Assembly (NCBI GenBank): GCA_037893245.1
Contig: JBAIAA010000649.1
Location: 1 to 64,000, forward strand
DNA: 64,000 nucleotides
Source: Crossaster papposus
Lineage: Eukaryota; Echinodermata; Asteroidea; Velatida; Solasteridae
Direction: 5' to 3'
Shown here: in pieces, positions 11,627-22,909 of the stretch
Position numbering within the stretch: position 1 is the stretch's first letter
How the letters are laid out: each line of letters opens with the position of its first letter
Translations under genes and position numbers: made by a program
Notes under the pieces: model-generated
The model's database searches: none
Told to the model about the DNA's origin: nothing
Seen by the model: the letters and a program-made list of their open reading frames with translations, nothing else

Positions 11627-14600
11627 CTGAGCTGTTCATTGTCTACTTTCCAACCATTCCCGTCAGGCGATGGTGCAAAAATCTGTTGTTGCAATGCCCT
11701 CTTGTGGATTGCAGCTTGATAATTTGATCGCTTGCAATGCTGTATCAGTGCACTCTTACAAGGCGGAAGGCTTTGTTCACTTGACGAAGATGAACAAAAA
11801 GCCTGGCATCTCGCATGATTGATGCTTTTAGATTTCTGTCCATACAGTAGACAAACAAATTCCTCAAGCGAATCATGTACCTCATCTTCAAGGTGAAACT
11901 CACTCCCAAGCTTTATAAACGTGTCCTGAAACTCGGGGTGTTCTTGAAGAAGTCTCAAGGCTTTGCACTTTCCCTTTCCATAAAATGCACTAGTCGAATT
12001 ACATCCCGTGAACACGTGGAGTCCAATCAGACATCTACAACACTCTGGGCCTAGTTTGCTGTGCATCTGCATGAGATCTATCACTCTGCTTCTGTACCTT
12101 TTGCCAGTCATGAAGAAGACTCGGCTGTCTATGCTTTCTAGAAGGCCCAATGCCATAATAGCCACATCAGTATCCGGACTCTTGATTATTATGCTTGAAT
12201 GTGATCTACTGGCATGCTTTGCATGTAGGAGAAGTCTAGTGTCTGCTTCCTCATGATCGCTGAAAAGCTTTTGACACTCTGTTGCCTCACATAGCCTTCA
12301 TTCCACTTCAGACGATGGCAGTATGACCCATGAGATATCATCATCACTACATCCAATATATGCTTCGAGGCTTTCCATGTCTCATAGAGGAACTCGGCTA
12401 GGGCCTGCTTGTTTGTACCATCTGACAGGAACTTTGGCCATTGTCGTGGAGTCTTCTGCTCCTTGCCATAGATCTTGATAATCTCTGAACCCCTTCCTGC
12501 ACGTCTTGATCTCTCTATGCCTTTAATGCTTACAGATGGATAGGTGTCGCATACAAAATCTACCCTTGAGCACTTGTTATTTGTTGCAGTGCCAACTACC
12601 TGCATGAGTATAGCATCAGACAGGTCGCCAAAGGTCTCTGGAATATCTCGCATGGATTGCAGATGAGCCATTGCATCGACCATCAATGCAGCACCGTCTG
12701 GAAAGTCTGTTACATAAATGCCCTCACACTTTTCCTCCAGTGCTCGCATGAGTGCAGACTTGTCACTTTTTGCCAACGACCCATTCACATTTGCTAGTGG
12801 TAACGACACATTGCCGAGGGAGTATTTAAACACTTCTTGCAGATCTATCTTCCGTTTCTGTCCAACAAAAAGCAGACGTGCAAAGAAAGTCTTGCTGTTC
12901 TTGATGACCTCTTTCCCAATCTTCTTTTGACTTAGGCCATTATCTCTGAAAGTCTTCAGTCTCTTCTTCTTAATTGAAGCAAACATATCTTCAGAGTTCT
13001 CGATCAATCGGGCCTTTAGGTACTCAATGGCTGCTGGCTCACCACAACTCAATGCATTCAGGAGATCATCCTGGACTTCACTGCTAGCAACTGCCCCTGA
13101 ACTCAAACAGACAATCGTTTCCAAGTCCTCACCGAAAGGGTTGATCATACTAGATACTGTTGACATTACTGATGAGACAGCATTCCCAATCCTTCTTATT
13201 CTTGGCTTATCAAGTTCCTTTGGGGTCCGATCAATCCTGCAAAAACCAGACATCAGCTCACACTGTCTTGTGAAGTCTGCCCGCTCAGGCTTGGCAAGAA
13301 TCCACCTCTGAACAGCACCACGATTGAGGGTGATGTCTCTGATGCCACCCCGTGTCTTGCTATCTCTGTTGACTGTCTCTTCTATTGCCTGATCACAGGC
13401 AATAGAAGCAAATGGGTACCTATCTTGCAGCTGCATTGTCCATCCGCCACATATTGACACTTCCTCATAACACGATGGATGTGTTGAAGATAGAGTAGCC
13501 ATCTCAAGCCAGTATGCGGGAAGGTATCTTGAATAATTGGTCCGGTCGTAGGCAAAAAACCATGGTATCATCAGCCGCACAACTGCAACGTGAAGCTCCC
13601 AATTAGACTCTCTAGTTGCTCTTATGGAGGTAAGGAGAAGCGACACCATCTCCAGGTATGAACTCCACAAGGCAAATGTTGGGTCTTCCCCAGACCTCTT
13701 TGTTACAAATTCATTGTACTTCGCCATAACCTCATCGATTTCAACAGACTCTTCTAGTTCCTCAAAATATATGTTCTTTATATGAAGTACATCTTCGTAC
13801 CTTTGAAGGTCTTCGCTTGAGAGATTATCGATGAATGCAGCAAACCTCATCTTTTGCAGGGCCTCTAATACTACCTTGTGGGCATAAATGCTCCGATTGT
13901 AGTGGTGGCCTGTTAAAACACCATTCACAGATCTTGCAGCTACCACCCGTGACTCTATCAAGATAGGCTATCTGTCAAGCCAGCTTCACTATATATTTTG
14001 CCAATGACTGAAAGGGACGACATACAGGTAGGGAACTCCCCTAGGCGCACAACCAGCCGTTTTTTCAATGATTCGTTTGTCCATCGGATCTCCTGCACCT
14101 TCGCATAGATTGCTTGATCAAACACCAAGACGATGTGCTGCAGATGCAGCCTATCAGCAAGTTCCACACTTTGCCTTATGATCGTGTTGACTGTCGACAT
14201 CTCTGTTAGAGAGGCTTCAATAACAGGAAGGTAATGGATTGCTGACTTCTGCATCTTCATCTCCCAAGCAACCTAATGTTGAAACCTGTCCATCCAGGTA
14301 CTTCCAGTCCATCATCATTTAACTTGGCGAGGATGAAAGCAAAGTCCTTCTTCAAAGCTGTGGGACACATCGACAAAACACTTGTACAAAAATACAAAAA
14401 GCCTTGTCTCTTGATCTTTCTAAACTGCTCGAGAGCACTAACTTGGTGCTTCAATGAACGAAGACCCTTCTTTACAGATGGTCTGTCTTGAAACACATTC
14501 TCACTGACCTTCCTTTGTAACATAATGCCATTGGTGTGATGGGTGGTCCCGTGTCCACTGACGGTCTCCTCTGCAAAGTCTATGTTGTCACAACAACAGT

Positions 14601-15501
14601 AAGCTCCCCAGCAGCAAAGCCCTTAGGTATTGTATTTGAGGATGCCAGTCGAAGCAGTGCCAAGCCCGTCTCAAATGCGACAATTGCATCCCACGATGAG
14701 CAGTGGCCAAACTTATGCAGGATTTTAAGTAGATGCGATGAGCCTGTAAGGTGACAAACTGTCAACCCAAGGCAGAGTGACTTGGGGGTCTGCTTCTTAC
14801 CCTTTGAAGCAAGGTACATGATGTCTTGGCAAATGGACATCAACTTGCCTTGGACTTCTTCATCAACATTTACAAAAGTTGATACACCTGGCTCTTCAGC
14901 TGCACCAACACACCATGCAACAAGGTTGAAAAGCTCACATGGAACCAACTGCTGCACAGCTTCCATGGTGAAGTCCTTGGCTGTTGGTGGCCATGGTCCT
15001 GTCATGCCCGGTAATATCTTGAGGGCATTCTTCACGATTAAACCTAAGCACAAAGCAAAATATATTATATATACATTTATGTTTATTTCGTCCATTTTGT
15101 GCACACCAATAAATTACAAGAAAAAACAGATAAAAGATTTTAATATCCCAGAGAGAAAACAGTTATGGGTAAACAATCTCAATCATTTTGACCATAAGTG
15201 TAGTATATGGATCCTTTAAATCATCTACAGTCAAGTTTGTTTTGTCACTCTATCTGCTTGCAAACGTTTTCTCAACAAATTTCTCAAGAAACATCTTTTA
15301 CATTGTTTGCAGACGAAGTTATCATGTTTTTAACCAAACAAAAATTAATGAATAGATAAATTTTCAATCTTTAATAACCAATCTATACACTTTTTTAGTT
15401 GCAATAACTGGAACGGCAAGACAAAACCAGCTCAACAGCCAAGGAAATGTTATACGGCAGGCCAGTGCATTGCCTCTCATCTCCTCTCCTCTCCTCTCCT
15501 C

Positions 15502-15538
<37 letters not shown>

Positions 15539-15902
15539 CCGCTCTGTCCCGCCCCAGCACTTCAGAAATATTGGGCTAAACAAGGAAAAGATTTAGACAA
15601 AGGTTACATTATATTTCTAGAATGAAAACAATAAACTTCTAATGTTGACTAACCTGCCATATAGACAGTCCTTGGCACATCTTGGTCGAAAGTAGTCGAG
15701 GTTGATGGTACTGAGTGTGTTTGACACTCCCCCTCCGATGAATCGGTAGAACTGCTACTTGACTTGTAGTCAAATCGGTCGAATACACTGCCAGCCGAAA
15801 CCTCTGCACAGTAAACAATTTGGCTTTCATTCACCCTGGATGGTCTGTGGAAGATGAGCTGAGGGAAATCCTTTTGAAGCTTTCGCTTCAACGTGTCAAC
15901 CC
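11627..15902 (-). pseudogene. Multi-exon transposon-like protein family with PIN/FEN-like acidic motifs, broken
   Basis: Exon A is 15902-15655 (acceptor TTTGCTAG before it, donor GTTAGT after it). Exon B runs from about 15046 to 11627. Conserved blocks are TPKSLCLGLTVCHLTGS, DNIDFAEETVSGHGTTHHT, KRLVVRLGEF, HHYNRSIYAHK, NRDSKTRGGI and LNRGAVQRWI. The C-terminal part has EEADTR near 12260, then SPDTDVAIMALG near 12175, GLHVFTGCNSTSAFYGKGK near 12010, and a final WKVDN. I recall these blocks from a large family in cnidarian, amphioxus and other invertebrate genomes with no assigned function. The spacing of Asp/Glu motifs and the TGC-D/N-x-TSAF block recall FEN/XPG (PIN-fold) nucleases, which is my inference. 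Frameshifts lie near 14577, 14258, 13960 and 12265. The Asp expected in the TGCD block is Asn. The C-terminus is replaced at 11626 by Gypsy LTR sequence. Confidence 0.7.
15046..15654 (-). other. Intron of the preceding gene, with a CTCCT/poly-C tract
   Basis: Bounded by a GTTAGT donor and a GCTTAG acceptor on the minus strand. It contains (CTCCT)n at about 15479-15502 and an uninterrupted C-run to about 15536. No gene inside. Confidence 0.6.
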
Positions 15903-16329
15903 TAGCAAACAAATAATAACAGATAATACAAAGATAATGTCCGAGGCGGATATGGAGAGAGGGGGGGGGGGGGGTGAATAGATTTCGAAATTTAGGGCGT
16001 ACACATATCTGTTATGTATGTATATTAGCATTTACTTCATCCTAGTACTTTAAACATTGTTTTAGAAAACCTGCTGGTGTTACTGTACATTATCAATACC
16101 CTTATCTTACTCATACTTCAAAGGCTCTTTTTTGCTTATCTGTACACAGGTTGCATTTGTCTCTTTTGCCGATAAATTATTATGAAAATCCAAACTTTCT
16201 GTTTGCTTTGTCTGTATTACTCTATCAAATAATGCTTTCAAATTTTCATTTGATGCCTTGCGGTCAAAAACTTGCAGTCAAAAACCTCTTGAACTCAATA
16301 TGTCCTTAGACCAATTTGTATTACTCATA
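15903..16329. other. Non-coding stretch with a G-run
   Basis: A G-run lies at about 15960-15974. The rest is AT-rich with no recognisable coding block. It separates the multi-exon gene from the Gag-like gene. Confidence 0.5.
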
Positions 16330-16584
16330 TCTTCTATAACACTTGTCTGTCTTGGGCGATACTTTCCTTTGCGAACACTCGTACTTCCAGTGTCCAGGCT
16401 GTCCGCAGGCAAAACAAAGCCCTGGCTTGCTTGTAGCCTTCAAAGGTGCCGTGCAATGCGGCATATTCGCCCAGGATGCCTTTGCCGTTTGCTTTGTCGT
16501 CGGATATGACGTGAATTTAGATGTTTTCCCAGTCTTCTTGCCCTGTTCTTGCTTGTGTTTCTCTGTAGCTCTGGGACCTTATTT

Positions 16585-17810
16585 ACGAAGCATCCGCTAT
16601 TACCGGGTCCATAACATCCTTTGCGGATGGCCTAACGGATACGTTATAATTGCGCTACGCCGTATTCACGAAAGGTTCCGTTAGGTATCGGTAAAGTTGT
16701 GGAGCTCCGCTAAAAATGGGGGTGTCGTTTAACGAGCTGTACGGGTGAATGAAGCGCCCGCGTGATTAGGTAACAATACATAAGCGTTTCTATACATGCA
16801 TGAATGTGGGGTGGTACGGTACTGATCGTAGGCCGTGTTACGTCCCCGTTTTTCGTGTTGCCTGGTGGTACCTGACGGGGAACAGAATGAAAATTCCCAT
16901 ACACATAAATTGAACCACTGCGAATTTAAAAATCCACCTTTTCGGAGCAAGGGAATGGAACAAAGGGGTGAAATTAGGCCTCGAAGGATCCGTTTTTGCT
17001 CCTTGAATCGATGACGTCGCAACAGGCACAGTATGGACAGCCATATTGACAAAAAGAAAAGAAAAGTGACAATGAATTGATTTAGGCTAATAATAGTAGT
17101 ATAGTTTTGTTTATCACTTGCTGGGTTTGCTCTTTCGAAAACACATGATTCAAAGAGATCACAATCTGCTTTTTTATACAAACCATTTTTTGAGTTCGGA
17201 AAAATTCATCTTCACTGTTAAATTTGTCCTGAAAACCATCCTTTCCTTAATGACTAACGAAACGGAGCGTCTGTATTTAAGTTTAAATTTTGCGCTTGTC
17301 ATTACAATTTTGTTTGGTTTTAAATCACGGATATTCTTATGAATGAACTCATCAAAATAAAAAAAAGCCCCTAATGTCAGTATTCATCGGTAATTTCCGT
17401 TTTTTGATCGTCCCTCTGTCGCGGGTCACCGCTCATGAATAATGCATTTTATTTAATCTAGATTTGAAAATGGCACATGCGCACAACTGTATGTCGCTAT
17501 ACACAATGGCAGAAACAGCGGTGGGGTATAACCGCTCCAGATTTTTGGCAATATCTCAAAATTGCTACGGAACCACCTTTTGAAATGAAATGTTTACAGG
17601 TTAGTTTTATGGTATATATCTATAACTATATAAGATGGAAACAAACAGTGGTTTCCAATTACCAAACGTATACGATCCCTTTAAACTTAAGCCGATGCAC
17701 TTACAAAATAATCAACAGATACAAATTGGCATTGATTCTGTGATCCAAACACAATGTTAAAGATATAACTTTTGTTTCTTTGTTTTTACTGAATTATTTA
17801 ATTCGTGTAG
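16585..17810. other. Left interior of the Harbinger element, no certain gene
   Basis: The first 110 bp hold subterminal repeats. The plus strand up to 17810 should contain upstream exons of the accessory protein (Myb/SANT-like in this superfamily), but no Trp-rich Myb block could be recognised. Several minus-strand frames here look random. Confidence 0.4.
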
Positions 17811-18135
17811 GTCTCCGATGCTGCTGCCACTGTATCGGTACCACCGATTCAATCAGACGATGAACTAGATGACCAGTCAGGGGATGACCACACCTTCGCG
17901 TCATCAATGCAGCCACATCCAGCCAAGCCGACAAGCATGGGTTATGGTAGTGCACGGAGTTTACGCACGTGTTGTCCATTGCCGTCCACTATCACCATTG
18001 GAAAAGGAGAGGCTTGAAGTTGAAAAACGTCGTTTGGCAATCGAAGAAAAAAAGTTGCATGCGCTTGAAGAGCTGGTGGAAATTGAAAGAAATAAGCTGC
18101 GTCTATATCAGCAGAATTTGCAAGATCATGAGTAG
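17811..18135 (+). pseudogene. Harbinger accessory protein, C-terminal coiled-coil exon
   Basis: An acceptor (TTCGTGTAG) precedes 17811. The exon encodes an acidic linker (SDDELDDQSGDD) and, after a one-base frame change near 17960-18000, a charged helix with LEKERLEVEKRRLAIEEKKL and about 30 more residues to the stop at 18135. Such C-terminal coiled coils are common in the Myb/SANT-like accessory protein of PIF/Harbinger elements, which helps the transposase enter the nucleus and bind DNA. The DNA-binding part was not found. The frame break suggests a dead copy. Confidence 0.55.
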
Positions 18136-19894
18136 TGGCAACATTCCAGCCAGCAAATGATGTCCCCGGACGCTCCACTGCACTACCCGGAGAAATGTGT
18201 TTGATAGCTTTTCGGGTATATAAATGAATTATTGCAGTACATTATATCCCGTTTAATACAATGGTTTTTGCACTATATTTTCCCGATTTGAGAGTTTCTA
18301 AAGTTTCCTAGCTCTATGTTTTCTAGTTCTGTAGCTATATATTTGGCCCTCAAAGGTCGGGAACATTCAAGAAACGTTAATTTTGATCTAGTTACTATTA
18401 AATTTGTGAGTTATTTTGAATTCCTTTAAACCGCAGCAGAATAGGCGGCTATGTTATTTTAATTAACAAGAGTGAAATGTAAGAGAGACGAGTAAACATT
18501 TCCACATGGCAGCAGCCCCAGCTTAATGTTGAAATCCATTGAGTTTTTAATGTGCTGCCATCTCTCAGTTGACAGTGTCTCCGAACGGACATTACATGCA
18601 TTTCGCCGTTTTGATTTGCTTAATATCTATAATAATGACATACCTTTTCAGTTCCAGAAATATTATCTTATTAGCCCTGCCCTTCTAACAATGCCGTCGG
18701 CGTCATCATCCACGATAGGTGGGTTATCGTTAAAGTCGGGGTTATATAGTGTCGGGAACTACTACCGGCACGGGTAGGCCGTGATCTTCACAGATATTGT
18801 GTAGCACTGCCGTAGCCACAATGATCTTGCAGCAACGCTCTGGCTGAAGGTTAAGGATACCACCTGAATTTTAAAGTAGAAATGTAGTCGAATTGTTATG
18901 AATCAAAAATACATATGTTAGCTGATTGCGGCCTACATTTCAAATTATTGGCGGAAATAAAAAAAAAATCCACAGTGCAGTAGTTATTTTCTAAAACTAA
19001 GGAACGATTTCGTAAAGTTCTTCTGTGAAAGGCATCATACCAATCTTTTCCTTTTTGGGTAAAATGAACACCATATTATATTTAGATAAACCAAATCTGT
19101 TAAGAGACAATACTACTTTTTGGATGACAGCACATTTTCACAAGTTTAGAGTTGTATCCAGAAAGATGCGATGGCTCCTGGCTGACAGAGTTCATATACT
19201 CATAAACTTGTACTATAGGCCTTTTACTGACTTTACTGTCGGATTCTTCGGTGATGAATGTTGTACCGACGTTCTGCATCATCATCATCAGGTTGTGGTA
19301 CTGGTGTTAGCAGCCTTGATCGAAGGGGGTACGCAGAATCTCCCAGAAGGTGACCATCGTTTGCAAGACTATTGGCTAGTTGGTGGTCTAGGTTTGAGCG
19401 AATCCACATAAACGAATCATGGGTCGAGCCTGCCACTTGGCAACAATATAGGTGAACTTCTTCTGGTGGTCGCAAACCCCCTGGATATTTTATAGCATGG
19501 TAGTTATGTCTGCATAATTATGTAGGCACCTTCGTCACGTGCAGGACATTTTAATCACGACAAGTAATCCATCAAGGCATCCCAAAACGTACGTTTGTAA
19601 TCTGACGATGACGTTCATCGTAAAAACCTTCTTTGATTGCATTCTGACTGGCTATGTTCCTCGGAAATCGAATTATTTGTGGCGTAATTATTTGAAGGGC
19701 AGTTGCGACCCGGGTAACAATTCGAGAAATTGATGGCCGACTAATTCCACTTAAGTCTCCACTTGTTAATTGGAAAAAAACCGTTGGCGAAAAATCTGAG
19801 GGCTGTCATGATCTGCAGCGTGGCGGGTATTGCATGTGATATCCGTGTTGGATGTTCAACTTGATCACAGATCAAATCTATCACCTCCAACAGT

Positions 19895-21060
19895 ATACTG
19901 TTAAAAATTGTGTACCTTCACAGTTGTTTTTCTGTTGAAAATGTCAAAATATAACAGTAGATTATCTGTTTTGGGATTCATTTGCATAGAAACAAAACTA
20001 GTACTGTCTATGTACATTTTTCTGAATTTCTCTGTTTGGTTACAGAATGTTCGCTGTTAAATTAAAGTTTTGTACTGGAACAAGAAACATCATGTTTTGA
20101 ACAAACATTCCCTTCCGTCTCTGTTGAGACACAACAACATCACTGTTTCATAACAACACATTTTGCTGTAAATATACAGCAAGTATACATACAAGTATTT
20201 ATTTACAGAGAATCTACTGTTCTCCTACATGAATCTCATTACGCAGCAACTGACCAATCAGAAGTGAGGAAATTAGTGTTCACAAAAGTCATGTTAAACT
20301 GTGTCGTTTTACCACAAAACACACCTTTTTGACCACTTTGTGTAATTATTAAAGCTGATAAAATTGCGATTGTTTGCAAATAAAGCTGAAGAATCGCATC
20401 CCATCTCCTTCCGCATTGAAATGTTGAAATTATTCATTTGAAAGCGTGACTTCATCATTGCGGGAAAAGCTGAATATAAAAGTAACTCACGACAATGGTT
20501 AAAGTGTTTAGTAGGTAACCGTAGCAATTGTACTATCTATTTGTATACGTGTAGTAATAGTATTGTGTAATGTGTGATAATTACTAGTTACTTCTATAGG
20601 TCTGGTTCCCATTCCCACTTCATTTATCGATGTAAATTGCCGCAATACGCATAACAACAGAAAACTGTACTTCAACAGGAGCGTTTGTTTGTGGACAAAA
20701 CCACAACGGGTTAATCGCTGTTGTAAAACAGGGGAATCCCTGTAGGTGTACACACTCTAAAAACTGTGTTTAGCGAGGAAACACTTTTCTTGCCATCAGT
20801 TTCTAAACATGTTTAGAAGCTAAATGCATGCATCTAATTCCTAAACATCAACGTTCAATGGCTAAACACAATCCGTCCTCATGCTAAACATGTTTACAAA
20901 CTGATAGCAAGAAAGTGTTTAGAAAAGTGTTTAAGCAAGAAAGTGTTTACTTGCTAAACATAGTTTTTGCAGTGCAGTACCCAATACAGTAGAATCTCTG
21001 TTAAAAAACGGAGATAAAAACAACAGAGAATGTACTGTTAAAAAACAGTAACTTCTGTAA
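19895..21060. mobile_element. Insertion inside the Harbinger transposase gene
   Basis: It splits the transposase between the YRMPRHVNW block and the next helix. Both edges carry inverted AACAGTA / TACTGTT sequence followed by A- or T-runs (TACTGTTAAAAATTG at left, TGTTAAAAAACAGTA at right) and a TA at each junction. It is non-coding, so a non-autonomous DNA element, possibly Tc1/mariner-like. Exact ends are uncertain by a few bases. Confidence 0.55.
20753..20974. mobile_element. MITE-like palindromic element nested in the previous insertion
   Basis: About 222 bp. The ends are CACTCTAAAAACTGTG and, inverted, CACTGCAAAAACTATG. The arms continue with GTGTTTAGC-rich sequence and a 32-bp internal pair around AAACTGAT-x-GCAAGAAA. 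No coding capacity. No clear target duplication. Confidence 0.65.
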
Positions 21061-21880
21061 TGCCAATTGACATGCCTTGGCATTCGATACCTATTTATCA
21101 GTTCCACATCGTCATAAATGTCCAGTGGATGTAACCTATCCCGAAATACTCGCTGGCGGCGAAGGGCATGCCTGTTTTCCTCCTCCAGCAGAACCACAAA
21201 CGCTGCCGCCATTTTATTTTAGCGCTTTGCGGAGATCCCGCAAAACAATTGCTCTTTTATGGACGTGTTTTGCGGATGCGCTATTATGCGGATACTTCGT
21301 GAATATGGCGCAAACCATAACGGAGGCTTAACAGATCCGTTAAAGTATGCGGATGCTTTGTGAATAAGGTCCCTGGTCTCTGCGCGATTCATTCGCTTCT
21401 CATTATCAGAGTCTGACGCTAAGGGGTTTGTTTCATACTCCTTAACTACCCGCCAGCCCATCTCTGAAGAGTCGGATAGCTTAATCAGTATCTGCCTGTG
21501 ATCTAGTAAGGTAATGCCTTCCGCTGTATCTTTGCTTGCTCTGAAAACATTCCGGACTTCATCACCGAGACTTGCCTCTGCTTCTTTCAGCTTTCTGATG
21601 ACTTGCGCTTGAACTGGCGATTCTCGTTACAATAGATCTCTTCTTGTATTCTTGTATCCCGCTGATTTTGCTTTTAGAACCAACCAGCTTGGAAGAAATC
21701 ATAGTTGCCAACTTGTCCATTAATGCAGATTGCGAATTGACCACCGCTTGCCGCACCCTAGCTCTCGTCCATGTAACTCGCTAGTGGATCAATTTTGTAG
21801 TTTGTATAACGTGTGTGCTCGCTAGAACTGACTACACAATGCACATATACCGCCCTATTTAAACCGCTTTATATAAGCGG

Positions 21881-22082
21881 CCCCCCCCCCCCCCCCCTTA
21901 CGTAACGCACCTGCCTTGGATTACTCGTTCTTCGAATATACTACGAACCGCGGGAAATGATTAGTCTGTTCAGCCATCCTGCTCTCGATGCACGCTGCCG
22001 CATTGTAGTCACCCAGTCGAGGGATAATACTTAGTCTGTTCAGCCATTCTGCTTTCAATGTACGCTGCCGAATTGCAGTCCC
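21881..22082. repeat. Poly-C run and a two-copy ~70 bp tandem repeat
   Basis: C-run at 21881-21897. Then TTAGTCTGTTCAGCCAT followed by CTGCT-x-TC-x-ATG-x-ACGCTGCCG occurs at about 21960 and again at 22030, differing at about 6 positions. It sits upstream (minus sense) of the Gag-like gene and could be its promoter region or LTR debris. Confidence 0.65.
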
Positions 22083-22909
22083 TCTGAAAAAACATGAGGG
22101 AGTACAGACCGGTTTCAACAGTTTAAGTATAATGTTTATTTAACCATCTAAACCAGTTGGATGAAAGTGAACCAGTTATGCCAGATATTCCACCATGTTC
22201 TGTTTAATCCGGTGGAAGATGAGGATTTCCAGATTTCCATTGGTACTAAATAAAGAAACAAAACAATGAATTGAAGGAAATAAATACTTAGCAGACCCAT
22301 ACAATGTGTATCTTGTGTCCTAATTACATAATAGAGAATTAATGGTAATATACACTATTGGTAATTGCTTAAATTACCATGAATGGGTGGATTTGGCGGG
22401 TTGTATTTTATAGTATATATCGTTTATATAACCTATCCGAAGTTTTACAATCGTGAATGCCGGCGTCGAGCAGTTATTCTTATGTTATTTGTGTTTTTTC
22501 GCGAATATTACCAAATTTTTGTTTATAAAATTATATTTTTCAGAATATAATTACAGGATATCTAGCGCAATCATTTTGCTGGATGCCTAGAATCATTATT
22601 TACTTTCAGATGAGCAAGATATTTCTAAATAATTCGACAGTAAATGTTTTTGATATCTGCAAATGGTGTATACTACCTTTAAGAGGAATATGACATGTGA
22701 TCTACGTGTTCATGGGTCTAGCTACATTATGGTTTGAACACTATAAACAATAAAATAAACACAAAGGTACATATTGGGTGTTTAGCTGATTTTTACTTAA
22801 TCACTAGTACAATAATTATGGCCTTCCTAAGTAACACTTTAACCTTAATAGTTAGTTTACATGTATGGTGATGTGTCATGTATGGTGCTTGCAGACAGCC
22901 TGTCGGCTA
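22083..22909. other. AT-rich non-coding stretch
   Basis: No gene or repeat family recognised between the Gag-like gene and the BEL/Pao remnant. Confidence 0.5.

Larger units (their letters stand above)
18742..21212 (-). pseudogene. PIF/Harbinger transposase (HARBI1-like), fragmented
   Basis: The start is at 21212. The N-terminus has RRQRVFRDRLHPLDIYDD and YRMPRHVNW (to about 21066). It resumes at about 19890 with ISHAIPATLQIMTALRFFA and SGISRPSISRIVTRVA, then GCLDG (first catalytic Asp) near 19590, GVCDHQKKFTYIVAKW near 19470, GSTHDSFMW (second catalytic Asp) near 19425, and LLGDSAYPLR near 19340. A donor-like GTAAAG at about 19240 and an acceptor at about 18857 suggest an intron. The last exon carries LQPERCCKIIVATAVLHNIC. 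The block with the third catalytic acid (usually VVER) was not found. There are at least four frameshifts (near 19790, 19570, 19490 and 19440). The order and motifs make the family call secure. Confidence 0.85.
16574..21372. mobile_element. PIF/Harbinger DNA transposon with TIRs and CTG target duplication
   Basis: Terminal inverted repeats of about 24 bp start GGACCTTATTTACGAAGC at 16574 and are mirrored at the right end (21349-21372) with two mismatches. CTG flanks both sides (16571-16573 and 21373-21375), a 3-bp duplication of the CWG type known for some Harbingers. Subterminal GCGGAT and CGTGAATA motifs recur near both ends. Inside, a transposase runs on the minus strand and a coiled-coil accessory exon on the plus strand, convergent, as is usual for the superfamily. 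A further insertion of about 1.2 kb splits the transposase. Confidence 0.88.
16330..21760 (-). pseudogene. Gag-like CCHC protein (DIRS-associated type) split by a 4.8 kb Harbinger insertion
   Basis: The 5' part (21760-21376) contains KLSDSSEMGWRVVKEYE followed by an acidic DSDNEKRMNRAE block. The 3' part (16570-16330) contains a lysine-rich linker and one CCHC knuckle, CFACGQPGHWKYEC, near 16415, then stops shortly after. Removing the insertion and one copy of its CTG target joins the two parts in the same reading frame with no gap, so this was one gene. I recall proteins with the DSSE-x-GW-x-V-x-EY block plus a CCHC knuckle as the Gag-like partner of tyrosine-recombinase retrotransposons and as an abundant family in corals. 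The N-terminal stretch upstream of 21600 has further frameshifts. No reverse transcriptase follows downstream, so only this gene of the element remains here. Confidence 0.75.
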
